In this document: piece by piece, positions 52,005 to 61,603 of the stretch
Position numbering within the stretch: position 1 is the first letter of the stretch
Layout: the number at the start of each line of letters is the position of its first letter
Translations under genes and position numbers: made by a program
Notes under the pieces: generated by a model
What the model was told of the DNA's origin: nothing
The model's database searches: none
What the model saw: the letters and a program-made list of their open reading frames with translations, nothing else
Assembly: GCF_000349945.1 (NCBI RefSeq)
Contig: NC_020516.1
Coordinates: 4,588,001 to 4,652,000 of the forward strand
Reading direction: 5' to 3'
Source: Azoarcus sp. KH32C
Lineage (GTDB): Bacteria > Pseudomonadota > Gammaproteobacteria > Burkholderiales > Rhodocyclaceae
DNA length: 64,000 bases

Positions 52005-53477
52005 ATGCGCAACGCATTGACCAACCACCGGGCCAATCTATCGACCATTGCCGCATGGGCCATGTTTAGTCGCGGGCTGGAGCCGGAATTCTCCCCCGGT
52101 GTGAAGCAGCAGCTAAACCAGCTGAAAGGCCCTTCTCGCGAGCAGGGCCCAGATATCCGGGACCTGACCTCGTTGCCCTGGTGCTCGATCGACAACGACG
52201 ATTCGCGCGACCTGGATCAGCTGACGGCAATCGAAGCCCTCCCAAGGGGCGAGGTGCGCGTCTTCGTGGCCGTGGCCGACGTTGATGCAATGGTGAAGAA
52301 GGGCTCCGAGATCGACGAGCATGCCCGTATCAACACCACTTCGGTCTACACGTCGGCCCGCGTGTTTCCGATGCTGCCCGAACGGCTCAGCACTAACCTG
52401 ACGTCGCTCAATCCCGACGAGGACCGGTTGGCCTTGGTCAATGAGATGGAGTTCTCCGACGACGGCATCCTGGTCAGCTCCAACGTCTACCGCGCGTTGG
52501 TGCAAAACAAGGCACAGCTGGCATACGACGCCGTCTCGGCGTGGATTGAAGGCGAAGGCGAATTGCCGGCTGCCGCACGCCGCATTGCAGGAATGAATAC
52601 CCAGCTGCGCATGCAGGACGAGCTGGCGCAAAAATTACGGGTGTTGCGACACGCTCAAGGCTCGCTGGAGTTTGAGACTTTTCAGCCCCGTGCGCTCTTT
52701 GAAGGCAACCGCATCACCGACATCAAGCAGCAACCGAAGAACCGGGCGCGCCAGTTGATCGAGGAATTGATGATTGCGACCAACGGTTGCACGGCGCGTT
52801 TCCTGGCGGAGCACGGGAGGGCCTCTCTCAGGCGGGTGGTCCGCTCCCCCGAACGCTGGCAGCGAATCGTCGACGTCGCCAAGGATTATGGTGTAACGCT
52901 CCCCGACTCGCCGGATGGCAAAGCACTCGAAGCCTTTCTCGCTCACCAGCATAAGCTTGACCCGTTGCGCTTTCCGGACTTGTCGCTCGTGATCGTCAAA
53001 CTGATGGGCGCGGGGGAGTACGCCGTAGAGCGACCGCAGGGTCCGCCTGTCGGGCACTTCGGCCTGGCCGTGCAGGATTACATGCATTCCACGGCACCCA
53101 ATCGGCGCTTCCCCGATCTGATTACGTTACGTTTGCTGAAGGCTGCACTTTCGGGTGTGCAAGCGCCCTACTCCAATGACGAACTGGACGAACTGGCCTT
53201 GCACTGCACCTCGCAGGAGGATGCGGCAAAGAAGGTCGAGCGCCAGCTTCGCAAGTCGGAGGCAGCCCTGCTGCTGCATTCGCGTATCGGGCAGCGATTT
53301 GACGCGCTCGTTACCGGCGTTGGGAACAAAGGCACTTGGGTCCGCATATTCGAACCACCGGCCGAGGGAAGGCTCAAGGGCGACCTTCCCACGCTCAAAG
53401 TGGGGCAATCGCTGCGGGTGCAGCTCGTATCGACTTCAGTCGAGCGCGGTTTCATCGACTTCGTTCTTGCTCACTGA
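52005..53477 (+). CDS. RNB-domain ribonuclease (RNase II/R family)
   Basis: 490 residues, shorter than RNase R (about 750-800). The RNB catalytic core is clear: LPWCSIDNDDSRDLDQL near residue 57 carries the metal-binding Asp set, and QDYMHSTAPNRRFPDL near 350 is the conserved Arg region. The N-terminal cold-shock domains are missing, and a short S1-like end remains (VGNKGTWVRIFEPP). Codon use is less GC-rich than in flanking genes. It lies 48 bases before ftsH in the same direction. Function in RNA decay is likely; the pairing with FtsH suggests a stress role but is inference. Confidence 0.88.
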   Translation: MRNALTNHRANLSTIAAWAMFSRGLEPEFSPGVKQQLNQLKGPSREQGPDIRDLTSLPWCSIDNDDSRDLDQLTAIEALPRGEVRVFVAVADVDAMVKKGSEIDEHARINTTSVYTSARVFPMLPERLSTNLTSLNPDEDRLALVNEMEFSDDGILVSSNVYRALVQNKAQLAYDAVSAWIEGEGELPAAARRIAGMNTQLRMQDELAQKLRVLRHAQGSLEFETFQPRALFEGNRITDIKQQPKNRARQLIEELMIATNGCTARFLAEHGRASLRRVVRSPERWQRIVDVAKDYGVTLPDSPDGKALEAFLAHQHKLDPLRFPDLSLVIVKLMGAGEYAVERPQGPPVGHFGLAVQDYMHSTAPNRRFPDLITLRLLKAALSGVQAPYSNDELDELALHCTSQEDAAKKVERQLRKSEAALLLHSRIGQRFDALVTGVGNKGTWVRIFEPPAEGRLKGDLPTLKVGQSLRVQLVSTSVERGFIDFVLAH

Positions 53478-53525
53478 TCGCCTTGAATCGCACCGCACTG
53501 CACCTGACCCGCAAGAGGTGAATGT

Positions 53526-55448
53526 ATGGAGCAGAAACAGCAAGTCATCGCCTGGTATTTCCTTGCCGCGTTCTTGGTGATCCTGACAATCCAGAATTTC
53601 TTCATCCAGGGTCATGTGGAAAGCCTGCCCTACAGCGAATTCAAAGCGCTGTTGCACGCCGGCAAAGTCAAAGAGATCACGCTCACCGAGCAGGCCATCT
53701 CAGGAAGCTTGTCCGATGACTCCCTAGAAGGATTGGTCGCGAAAGAAACGGCCGAGCGCCTCAAGCAACTCGGAAAAGGCGAACACCTCTTCACGACCAT
53801 TCGCGTCAATGACCCCAGCCTGGTTCAGGACCTGGAGGCAGCCAAAGTCCGATTTGCCGGACAGGTCGAGAGCAAGTGGCTTTCGACCCTTCTGTCGTGG
53901 GTTCTGCCTGCGGTCATCTTTGTCGGGATCTGGCAGTTTGCCATCAAGCGCATGGGGGGTGGCGCGGGCGGGCTCATGGCGATCGGCAAGAGCAAGGCCA
54001 AGGTCTACATGGAGAAGGAAACGGGCGTCACCTTTGACGATGTAGCCGGCATCGACGAAGCGAAGGACGAGCTCATGCAGGTGGTGGAATTCCTCAAGGC
54101 CCCCGATCGCTACCGCAGGCTGGGCGGGAAAATTCCCAAGGGAGTATTGATTGTCGGGGCACCCGGCACCGGCAAGACGCTGCTGGCCAAAGCGGTCGCG
54201 GGCGAAGCGGGAGTTCCGTTCTTTTCGATGAGCGGCTCGGAATTCGTCGAAATGTTCGTTGGTGTCGGTGCCGCGCGGGTACGCGACCTGTTCGAACAAG
54301 CAGAGCAAAAGGCACCCTGCATCATCTTCATCGATGAGCTCGACGCGTTGGGCAAGGCGCGCGGAATGAATGTCGTGGGTGGAAATGATGAGCGTGAGCA
54401 GACCCTCAATCAGCTCCTGGTCCAGATGGACGGCTTCGACACCCACAAAGGCGTCATCATCCTGGCCGCCACGAACCGGCCGGAAATCCTGGATCCGGCG
54501 CTGCTGCGCCCAGGGCGCTTCGACCGCCACGTGGCGATCGATCGTCCCGACTTGAACGGCCGGGAGAAGATTCTTCTGGTCCACAGCAAGCAGGTCACCC
54601 TCGCGCCGAGCGTCGAACTCGCCAGCATCGCCGCGCGCACTCCGGGTTTCGCCGGCGCCGACTTGGCCAATCTGGTCAATGAAGCGGCACTGCATGCGGC
54701 ACGGGCGGGAAAAGATGCCGTCGACATGGAGGACTTCGACGAGGCCATTGACCGAGTGGTGGGGGGGCTGGAAAGAAAGAATCGAATCATGAATCCCAAG
54801 GAAAAGGAGACAGTGGCATACCACGAGGCCGGGCATGCCTTGGTTGCCGAAGCGCGGCCAAACGCCGATCGTGTCGGCAAGATCTCCATCATCCCCCGCG
54901 GTATAGCGGCCTTGGGTTATACGCAGCAGATTCCGACGGAGGACAGGTATCTGCTGAAAAGGAGCGAGCTCCTGGATCGTATCGACGTTCTGCTGGGTGG
55001 GCGTGTCGCAGAGGAACTCGTCTTTGGCGACATTTCCACCGGCGCGCAGAATGACTTGCAGCGGGCAACCGACATGGCCCGCCACATGGTTACGCAATAC
55101 GGAATGAGCGAATCACTTGGCCTCGCCACATTCGAAGAACCCCGTACCTCGGCGTTTCTCAACATTCCAGTGTCGCAGCAGCCTGCCACCTACAGCGACC
55201 GCACGGCGCAGGCGATCGACGACGAAATAGGAAAACTGCTGGCAGACGCCCATGCTCGCGTCGTGAAAACGCTGGAAGCCAACCGCGGAAATCTGGAGGC
55301 TTTGGCAAAGCTGCTACTGGAGAAGGAGGTGGTCGACCGAGCCACCCTGGACGCGCTGCTGTCCGCCCAGGCTCCAGTCGGCAAGGACAGTGATTCGGGG
55401 GGCGAGACGACAGCTCACCGACCCTCCGATCAGCGAGAACCCGGCTAG
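53526..55448 (+). CDS. ftsH: ATP-dependent zinc metalloprotease FtsH
   Basis: 640 residues. Two membrane segments (about 9-27 and 118-138) frame a short periplasmic loop. Walker A GAPGTGKTLLAKA near 213 and Walker B IIFIDELDALG near 268 form the AAA domain, and HEAGHALVAEA near 428 is the zinc site. MEQKQQVIAWYF is an unusual N-terminus compared with housekeeping FtsH. Less GC-rich than its neighbours, and followed directly by glmS of the host, so this may be an additional, acquired FtsH of the sort seen in stress islands. A housekeeping copy is expected elsewhere but is not in the window. Confidence 0.92.
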   Translation: MEQKQQVIAWYFLAAFLVILTIQNFFIQGHVESLPYSEFKALLHAGKVKEITLTEQAISGSLSDDSLEGLVAKETAERLKQLGKGEHLFTTIRVNDPSLVQDLEAAKVRFAGQVESKWLSTLLSWVLPAVIFVGIWQFAIKRMGGGAGGLMAIGKSKAKVYMEKETGVTFDDVAGIDEAKDELMQVVEFLKAPDRYRRLGGKIPKGVLIVGAPGTGKTLLAKAVAGEAGVPFFSMSGSEFVEMFVGVGAARVRDLFEQAEQKAPCIIFIDELDALGKARGMNVVGGNDEREQTLNQLLVQMDGFDTHKGVIILAATNRPEILDPALLRPGRFDRHVAIDRPDLNGREKILLVHSKQVTLAPSVELASIAARTPGFAGADLANLVNEAALHAARAGKDAVDMEDFDEAIDRVVGGLERKNRIMNPKEKETVAYHEAGHALVAEARPNADRVGKISIIPRGIAALGYTQQIPTEDRYLLKRSELLDRIDVLLGGRVAEELVFGDISTGAQNDLQRATDMARHMVTQYGMSESLGLATFEEPRTSAFLNIPVSQQPATYSDRTAQAIDDEIGKLLADAHARVVKTLEANRGNLEALAKLLLEKEVVDRATLDALLSAQAPVGKDSDSGGETTAHRPSDQREPG

Positions 55449-55457
55449 CCATAAAGG

Positions 55458-55484
55458 AACGCCCGACACGGGGTGCCGGGCGTT
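55458..55484. terminator. hairpin after ftsH
   Basis: AACGCCCG (55458-55465) pairs with CGGGCGTT (55477-55484) around an 11-base loop, between the convergent ftsH and glmS genes. T-tract is weak. Confidence 0.6.
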
Positions 55485-55538
55485 ATCGCCATCCAATGCT
55501 CGGAGCAGGTAATAATAATTTGCGCAGCGGCCTTGCGG

Positions 55539-57365
55539 TTACTCCACGGTGACCGATTTGGCCAGGTTACGCGGCTTGTCGACGTCGGTCCCCTTCACGA
55601 GCGCTGCGTGGTAGGACAGCAGCTGCAGCGGCACGACGTGCAGCACCGGCGACAACATGCCGTAGTGCTCGGGCAGCTGCAGGATATGCACGCCCTCGGA
55701 CTCCGGAATCTCGCTGCCGGCGTCGGCGAAGACATACAGCTCGCCGCCGCGCGCCCGCACTTCCTGCAGGTTCGACTTCAGCTTTTCGAGCAACTCGTCG
55801 GCGGGCGCAACGGCGATCACCGGCATCTCGCGGTCGACGAGCGCCAGCGGGCCGTGCTTGAGCTCACCCGCGGCGTAGGCCTCGGCGTGGATGTAGGAGA
55901 TTTCCTTCAACTTCAGCGCGCCTTCCATCGCGATCGGCCAGTGCTGGCCGCGCCCGAGGAAGAGCGCGTGCTGCTTCGCGGCGAATCGCTGCGCCCAACG
56001 CTCGATCTCGGGCTCGAGGGCGAGCACCTTCTTCACCGCGACCGGCAGGTGACGCAGCGCGGTCAGGTGCTTCGCCTCGTCGGCTTCCGACAGGCGGCCG
56101 AAGAGCTTCGCCAGCGCGAGCGTCAGCAGCGCCAGCGCCGCAAGCTGGGTCGTGAAGGCCTTGGTCGACGCCACGCCGATCTCGGGGCCCGCGCGCGTGA
56201 TGAAACGCAGCGCCGCCTCACGCACGATCGCGGATTCGGGCACGTTGCAGATCGCGAGCGTCCGCGTCATGCCCCGCTCGCGGGCGTATTTGAGCGCCGC
56301 CAGCGTATCGGCCGTCTCGCCCGATTGCGAAATGACGACGACCAGCGTGTCCGGATCGGCCACCGAGTCGCGGTAGCGGTATTCGCTCGCAATCTCGACC
56401 GTGCAAGGCACACGCGCGACCGACTCGATCCAGTAGCGGGCGACCAAGCCCGCGTGATAGCTCGTGCCGCACGCGATCACGAGCACGTTCTTTACGCCGT
56501 CGAGCACTTGCGCCGCCTGGCTGCCGAAAAGCTGCGGCGATATTGACCCACCGCCAGCGATGATTTCGAGCGTGTTCGCCAGCGCCTGCGGCTGCTCGAA
56601 GATTTCCTTCTGCATGTAATGACGGTACTGGCCGAGCTCGACCGCGTCCGCCGACAGGCTGGACACGTTGATCGCGCGCTCGACCGGCGTGCCGTCGGGC
56701 CGCACGATGCGATAGCCGTCGAGCCGCAACTCGGCGACGTCGCCCTCTTCCAGGTAGATCACCTTGCGCGTCACCTGCAGCAGCGCGGCAGTGTCGGACG
56801 CGGCATACATGCCGTCCTCGCCAACGCCCAGCAGCAGCGGCGCACCGTGCCGCGAAACGATCAGGCGCGAGGGATCCGTCTCGCAGATAACGCCGATCGC
56901 GTACGCGCCGACCAGCTCGTTGGCCGCAAGCCGCACTGCCGTGAAGAGATCCGGCTCGGTCTTGAGCTTGCTGTGGATCAGGTGGGCGATCACCTCGGTA
57001 TCGGTTTCGGACACGAACTCGTAGCCGCGCGCAATCAGCCGCTCCTTGATCGCACTGAAATTCTCGATGATGCCGTTATGCACCACGGCGAGGCCGCCCG
57101 AGACGTGCGGATGCGCGTTGCGCTCGGAGGGCACGCCATGCGTCGCCCAGCGGGTGTGGGCGATGCCGATGTTCGCCGACAACTCCTTCGACGCCGCCAG
57201 CGCCGCGAGCTCCGCCACGCGCCCGGTCGAGCGCACGCGTTGCAGGCCGCCGTTCAGCACCGCGATGCCGGCCGAGTCATAGCCGCGGTATTCCAGTTTG
57301 CGCAGACCTTCGAGGAGAACCGAAACGACGTTGTCCTTCGCGATCGCAGTGACGATGCCACACAT
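55539..57365 (-). CDS. glmS: glutamine-fructose-6-phosphate aminotransferase (isomerizing)
   Basis: 608 residues, standard length. Makes glucosamine 6-phosphate for cell-wall synthesis. Cys2 (MCGIVTA) is the glutaminase nucleophile; NIGIAHTRWATHG and GLAVVHNGIIEN follow; two SIS domains carry VLVIACGTSYHAG and LVVVISQSGETADTL; the end is KSVTVE as in other GlmS proteins. glmU precedes it on the same strand, 15 bases apart. Confidence 0.97.
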   Translation of the reverse strand: MCGIVTAIAKDNVVSVLLEGLRKLEYRGYDSAGIAVLNGGLQRVRSTGRVAELAALAASKELSANIGIAHTRWATHGVPSERNAHPHVSGGLAVVHNGIIENFSAIKERLIARGYEFVSETDTEVIAHLIHSKLKTEPDLFTAVRLAANELVGAYAIGVICETDPSRLIVSRHGAPLLLGVGEDGMYAASDTAALLQVTRKVIYLEEGDVAELRLDGYRIVRPDGTPVERAINVSSLSADAVELGQYRHYMQKEIFEQPQALANTLEIIAGGGSISPQLFGSQAAQVLDGVKNVLVIACGTSYHAGLVARYWIESVARVPCTVEIASEYRYRDSVADPDTLVVVISQSGETADTLAALKYARERGMTRTLAICNVPESAIVREAALRFITRAGPEIGVASTKAFTTQLAALALLTLALAKLFGRLSEADEAKHLTALRHLPVAVKKVLALEPEIERWAQRFAAKQHALFLGRGQHWPIAMEGALKLKEISYIHAEAYAAGELKHGPLALVDREMPVIAVAPADELLEKLKSNLQEVRARGGELYVFADAGSEIPESEGVHILQLPEHYGMLSPVLHVVPLQLLSYHAALVKGTDVDKPRNLAKSVTVE

Positions 57366-57380
57366 GATGTTCTCTCCGAC

Positions 57381-58739
57381 TTACTTCTTCTTCACCGGCC
57401 GCTTCCAGCCGGCAATGCTGAGCTGACGCGCCCGCGACACCGTGAGCTGCTCCGGCGGCGCATCCTTCGTCAGCGTCGTGCCCGCACCGAGCGTCGCCCC
57501 GCGCCCCACGCGCACCGGCGCGACGAGCTGGGTGTCCGAGCCGATGAAGACGTCGTCCTCGATCACGGTGCGGAACTTGTTCGCGCCGTCGTAGTTGCAG
57601 GTGATCGTGCCGGCGCCGATATTGACGCGCTGACCGACATCGGCGTCGCCGACGTAGGCGAGGTGGTTCGCCTTCGAATGGTCGGCGATCGCGCTGTTCT
57701 TGACCTCGACGAAGTTGCCCAGATGCACGCCGTCGCCCAGGGTCGTGCCGGGGCGGGTGCGTGCGTAGGGGCCGATGACGCATTCGCGTCCGGTCACCGT
57801 ATCTTCCACGTGCGAGAAGGGGGCAAGCCGGGTGCCGGCGCCGATGCGCGCATTGCGGACCACGCAGTTCGCGCCGATCCGCACGTCGTCGGCGAGCTCG
57901 ACGCGCCCTTCGAACACGCAATTGACGTCGATCTCGACGTCGCGGCCGCACGCTAGCTCGCCGCGCACGTCGATGCGCGCCGGATCGATCACCGTCACGC
58001 CCTCCTCCATCAGCCGCAGCGCGAGATTGCGCTGGTGGATGCGCTCGAGTTCCGCGAGCTGCGGCTTGCTATTGACCCCGAGAGTCTCCCACACTGCGTC
58101 CGGCTGTACTGTGACAACTTCGACACCGTCGGCCACGGCAAGCCCGATGATGTCCGTGAGGTAGTACTCGGCCTGCGCGTTGTCGTTGCCGATCCGGCCC
58201 AGCCAGTCGCGCAGGCGTGCGACGGGTGCGACGAGGATGCCGGTATTGACCTCGCGCACGCGGCGCTCCTCGGCGCTCGCGTCCTTCTGCTCGACGATGC
58301 GCACGACCTTCCCGTCGGCATTTCGCAGGATCCGCCCGTAGCCCGTCGGGTCGGCGAGCTCCACCGTCAGCAGCGCAAGACGCCCGTTCCCGGCCGCATC
58401 CTGCAGCCGTCTCAAGGTCGCCGCGCCAATCAGCGGCACGTCGCCGTAGAGCACGAGTGCCGTCTCGCCGTCGCTCAGATGCGGCAGCGCCTGCTGCACT
58501 GCGTGCCCGGTGCCGAGCTGCGGCTCCTGCAAGGCCCACGCGACCTCTTCGTCGCCGAAGCGCGCCCGCACCGCCTCTCCGCCATGTCCGTACACCACGC
58601 AGATGCGCGAGGCCTGCAGCGCACGAGCCGTCGCGACGACATGTCCAAGCATCGGGCGGCCGGCAATCGGCTGGAGCACCTTCGGCAACACCGAACGCAT
58701 GCGTTTGCCCTGCCCGGCGGCGAGAATGACGACTTCCAT
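57381..58739 (-). CDS. glmU: bifunctional GlmU (GlcN-1-P acetyltransferase / UDP-GlcNAc pyrophosphorylase)
   Basis: 452 residues from the ATG at 58739; the longer frame upstream runs into the divergent promoter region. The N-terminal uridyltransferase domain starts VVILAAGQGKRMRSVLPKVL; the C-terminal left-handed beta helix contains the repeating hexapeptide runs and NHLAYVGDADVGQRVNIGAG. Forms UDP-GlcNAc with GlmS. The basic end is PVKKK. Confidence 0.97.
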   Translation of the reverse strand: MEVVILAAGQGKRMRSVLPKVLQPIAGRPMLGHVVATARALQASRICVVYGHGGEAVRARFGDEEVAWALQEPQLGTGHAVQQALPHLSDGETALVLYGDVPLIGAATLRRLQDAAGNGRLALLTVELADPTGYGRILRNADGKVVRIVEQKDASAEERRVREVNTGILVAPVARLRDWLGRIGNDNAQAEYYLTDIIGLAVADGVEVVTVQPDAVWETLGVNSKPQLAELERIHQRNLALRLMEEGVTVIDPARIDVRGELACGRDVEIDVNCVFEGRVELADDVRIGANCVVRNARIGAGTRLAPFSHVEDTVTGRECVIGPYARTRPGTTLGDGVHLGNFVEVKNSAIADHSKANHLAYVGDADVGQRVNIGAGTITCNYDGANKFRTVIEDDVFIGSDTQLVAPVRVGRGATLGAGTTLTKDAPPEQLTVSRARQLSIAGWKRPVKKK

Positions 58740-58931
58740 GGGGGTCCTGTACGGTATGAATTCGGCGCCGATTCTAGCATGCGCCTCCGTTGCACCCGCC
58801 GGCCCGCCCGTCACCGACAATGAAACAACTTTCGCTTGCGGCAATGCACACAAGTTTGCGTTCCGACAACCGAAAACCCAATACCCACAGCTAAAATGGC
58901 GATTTTGCAACGCAACCAGGCGAGACCCATC

Positions 58932-60344
58932 ATGGACCATGCCGTCAATCAATTCATCGAGAACCGCGTCTTCGACGAAATCCAGGTGGGCGACCATGCC
59001 CAGCTACTTCGTACGCTGCGGCCGGACGACATCCATCTCTTCGCCGTGATGTCGGGCGACGTCAACCCGACCCACGTGGACACCGAATACGCCCGCTCCA
59101 GCCAGTTCCGCGAAGTCGTCGGCCACAGCATGTGGGGCAGCACGCTGATCTCGACCGTCCTCGGCACCGAATTCCCCGGCCCCGGCACCGTGTATGTGTC
59201 GCAAGGCCTGAATTTTCACCGCCCGATCACCATCGGCGACACGCTGACGATCACCGTCACCTGCCGCGAAAAATTCGAGCACAATCATCACATCCTGTTC
59301 GACTGCCTCGCCGTCAATCAGGACGGGCTGAAGGTCATCGACGGCATCGCCGAAGTCCAGGCACCGACCGAAAAGATCAAGCGCGCGCGCATCCACCTCC
59401 CCGAAGTGACGATTTCCGATCGCGAGCTGCGCTACGGCCACCTGCTGTCGATCACTTCGGGCAAGGCGCCGATCCCGATCGCCGTCGCCCACCCCTGCGA
59501 CGTCGAATCGCTGCGCGGTCCGATCCAGGCGGCCGAAGCCGGCCTCGTCATTCCTGTGCTCGTCGGCCCCGAGGCCAAGATCCGCGCCGTGGCGGAACAA
59601 AACAACATCGATCTGCACGGTTTCCGCATCGTCGACGTCGCGCACAGTCATGAAGCCGCCGAAACGGCCGTCGCGCTCGCCCGCGATGGCGTCGTCGAGG
59701 CGCTGATGAAAGGTTCGCTGCACACCGACGAACTGATGAGCGCGGTCATCTCCAAGGTCGGCGGCCTGCGCACCTCGCGCCGCATCAGCCATGTGTTCAT
59801 GGCCGACGTGCCGACCTACCCGCATCCGCTGCTGATCACCGACGCCGCGATCAACATCGAGCCGACGCTCGAGGACAAGGTCGACATCATCCAGAACGCG
59901 ATCGACCTCGCCCACGTGCTCGGCCTGCCCGAACCGAAGGTCGCGATCCTGTCGGCCGTCGAGACCGTCACCTCCAAGATCCGCTCGACCATCGACGCCG
60001 CCGCGCTGTGCAAGATGGCCGACCGGGGCCAGATCAAGGGCGGTCTGCTCGATGGCCCGCTTGCCTTCGACAACGCCGTCTCGCTCGTCGCCGCCAAGAC
60101 CAAGGGCATCCGCTCCGCGGTCGCCGGCAACGCCGACATTCTCGTCGTGCCCGACCTCGAATCCGGCAACATGGTCGCCAAGCAGCTCGAATACCTCGCC
60201 AATGCCCTGATGGCCGGCGTCGTGCTCGGCGCACGCGTACCCATCGTGCTCACCAGCCGCGCCGACACCGCCGAAACCCGCGCCGCCTCCTGCGCCATCG
60301 CGCAGCTGATGGCCCACAAGAAGCGCGAGGCGAAACTCGTATGA
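58932..60344 (+). CDS. MaoC-like hydratase fused to phosphate acetyl/butyryltransferase
   Basis: 470 residues from ATG 58932 (after an AGGCGAG site); the frame is open to 58836. Residues about 1-150 form a MaoC hot-dog domain with the Asp-His pair in MSGDVNPTHVDTEYA. Residues about 165-465 form the PTA/PTB domain (GKAPIPIAVAHPCDVESL, then VMADVPTYPHPLLITDAAIN-like segments). Such bifunctional proteins sit with ackA and are thought to interconvert acyl-CoA and acyl phosphate. The stop overlaps ackA by 4 bases. Confidence 0.9.
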   Translation: MDHAVNQFIENRVFDEIQVGDHAQLLRTLRPDDIHLFAVMSGDVNPTHVDTEYARSSQFREVVGHSMWGSTLISTVLGTEFPGPGTVYVSQGLNFHRPITIGDTLTITVTCREKFEHNHHILFDCLAVNQDGLKVIDGIAEVQAPTEKIKRARIHLPEVTISDRELRYGHLLSITSGKAPIPIAVAHPCDVESLRGPIQAAEAGLVIPVLVGPEAKIRAVAEQNNIDLHGFRIVDVAHSHEAAETAVALARDGVVEALMKGSLHTDELMSAVISKVGGLRTSRRISHVFMADVPTYPHPLLITDAAINIEPTLEDKVDIIQNAIDLAHVLGLPEPKVAILSAVETVTSKIRSTIDAAALCKMADRGQIKGGLLDGPLAFDNAVSLVAAKTKGIRSAVAGNADILVVPDLESGNMVAKQLEYLANALMAGVVLGARVPIVLTSRADTAETRAASCAIAQLMAHKKREAKLV

Positions 60345-61531
60345 AGGCTGTCCTCGTCATCAACGCGGGCTCGAGCAGTCTCAAGTTCGCGCTGTTTCCG
60401 ACCGAACCCGAACTCGCGACGAGCGCCCCGCTGTCGGGGCAGATCGAAGGCATCGGCGCCACGCCTCATCTCAGCGCGAAGGATGCCAGCGGCGAGCGCT
60501 ACGACGAACCCGTGATCACGGCCGGCAGCCAGAGCGAACAGCACCGCGACTCGCTGAACCACCTCTTCCGTTGGCTCAGCAGTCACAATCCGAACCTCGA
60601 CATCGTCGCGGCCGGCCACCGCATCGTGCACGGCGGCGAACTCCACAGTGCGCCCGTTCTGCTCAACGAATCGGTGCTGCGCGACCTCGACAGCTTCATT
60701 CCGCTCGCGCCGCTGCATCAGCCCCACAACCTGCGCGCGGTTCGCGCCGTGGCGGCGCTGCTGCCCGAGATCCCTCAGGTCGGCTGCTTCGACACCGCCT
60801 TCCACCGCACCCAGCCCGCGGTCGCACAAGCCTTTGCGCTGCCGCGCGCGATCAGTGCGGAAGGGGTGAAGCGCTACGGTTTTCACGGCCTGTCCTACGA
60901 CTATGTCGCGCGCCAGTTGCCTGACGTCGTCCATGAACGGGCGCGCGGTGCAGTGCTGATCGCCCACCTCGGCAACGGTGCATCGATGTGCGCGCTGCGC
61001 GACGGCAAGAGCGTCGCCTCGACGATGGGCTTCACCGCCGTCGAGGGCCTGATGATGGGCACGCGTACCGGCAGCCTCGATCCCGGCGTGCTCCTGTATC
61101 TGATGGAGCAGAAAGGCATGGACGCCAAGGCGCTGACGAACCTGCTGTACAAGCAGTCCGGCCTGCTCGGCGTCTCAGGCATCAGCCAGGACATGCGCAC
61201 GCTGCTCGCGTCGGATGCGCGGGAAGCGCGCGAGGCAGTGGAACTCTTCTGCTATCGCATCGCTCGCGAGATCGGCTCCCTCGCCGCAGCGGCGGGCGGC
61301 CTCGACGCACTGGTCTTCACCGGCGGCATCGGCGAACACGCCGCCGAAGTACGCCAGCGCGTCGCCGAGCTGTCGGCCTGGCTCGGGATCGAGATCGACA
61401 CCGAAGCCAACGCCCGCCACGCCCAGCGCATCGACACGCCGCAGAGCCGCGTCGCGGTGGCCGTCGTGCCGACCAACGAGGAAGGCATGATCGCCCGCTA
61501 CACCGTGGATCTGCTCGCACACGCCGCCTGA
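60341..61531 (+). CDS. ackA: acetate kinase
   Basis: 396 residues. Phosphotransfer between acyl phosphate and ADP. VLVINAGSSSLKFALF and GHRIVHGGE near the start, RYGFHGLSYDYVA near 180, LGNGASMCA near 208 and VFTGGIGEHAAEVRQ near 322 are the family motifs. Coupled to the upstream phosphotransacetylase (ATGA), together giving substrate-level phosphorylation from acetyl-CoA, or acetate assimilation. A terminator follows at 61554. Confidence 0.96.
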   Translation: MKAVLVINAGSSSLKFALFPTEPELATSAPLSGQIEGIGATPHLSAKDASGERYDEPVITAGSQSEQHRDSLNHLFRWLSSHNPNLDIVAAGHRIVHGGELHSAPVLLNESVLRDLDSFIPLAPLHQPHNLRAVRAVAALLPEIPQVGCFDTAFHRTQPAVAQAFALPRAISAEGVKRYGFHGLSYDYVARQLPDVVHERARGAVLIAHLGNGASMCALRDGKSVASTMGFTAVEGLMMGTRTGSLDPGVLLYLMEQKGMDAKALTNLLYKQSGLLGVSGISQDMRTLLASDAREAREAVELFCYRIAREIGSLAAAAGGLDALVFTGGIGEHAAEVRQRVAELSAWLGIEIDTEANARHAQRIDTPQSRVAVAVVPTNEEGMIARYTVDLLAHAA

Positions 61532-61553
61532 TCCGTCAGCCGGCAGCAACAAA

Positions 61554-61577
61554 AAGGGCGACCCACGGGTCGCCCTT
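61554..61577 (+). terminator. intrinsic terminator after ackA
   Basis: AAGGGCGACCC (61554-61564) and GGGTCGCCCTT (61567-61577) are exact inverted arms with a tight loop, with A-run before and a short T-rich end after. It may serve the convergent gltD also. Confidence 0.8.
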
Positions 61578-61603
61578 CTTACCTCAGCGGTAGCCTGAAA
61601 CGC

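Noticed and set aside
52005..55448. A full transmissible stress-tolerance island
   Set aside because: Only the RNB and FtsH genes are present; no small heat-shock protein, ClpK, YfdX, KefB-like or integrase gene is visible nearby.
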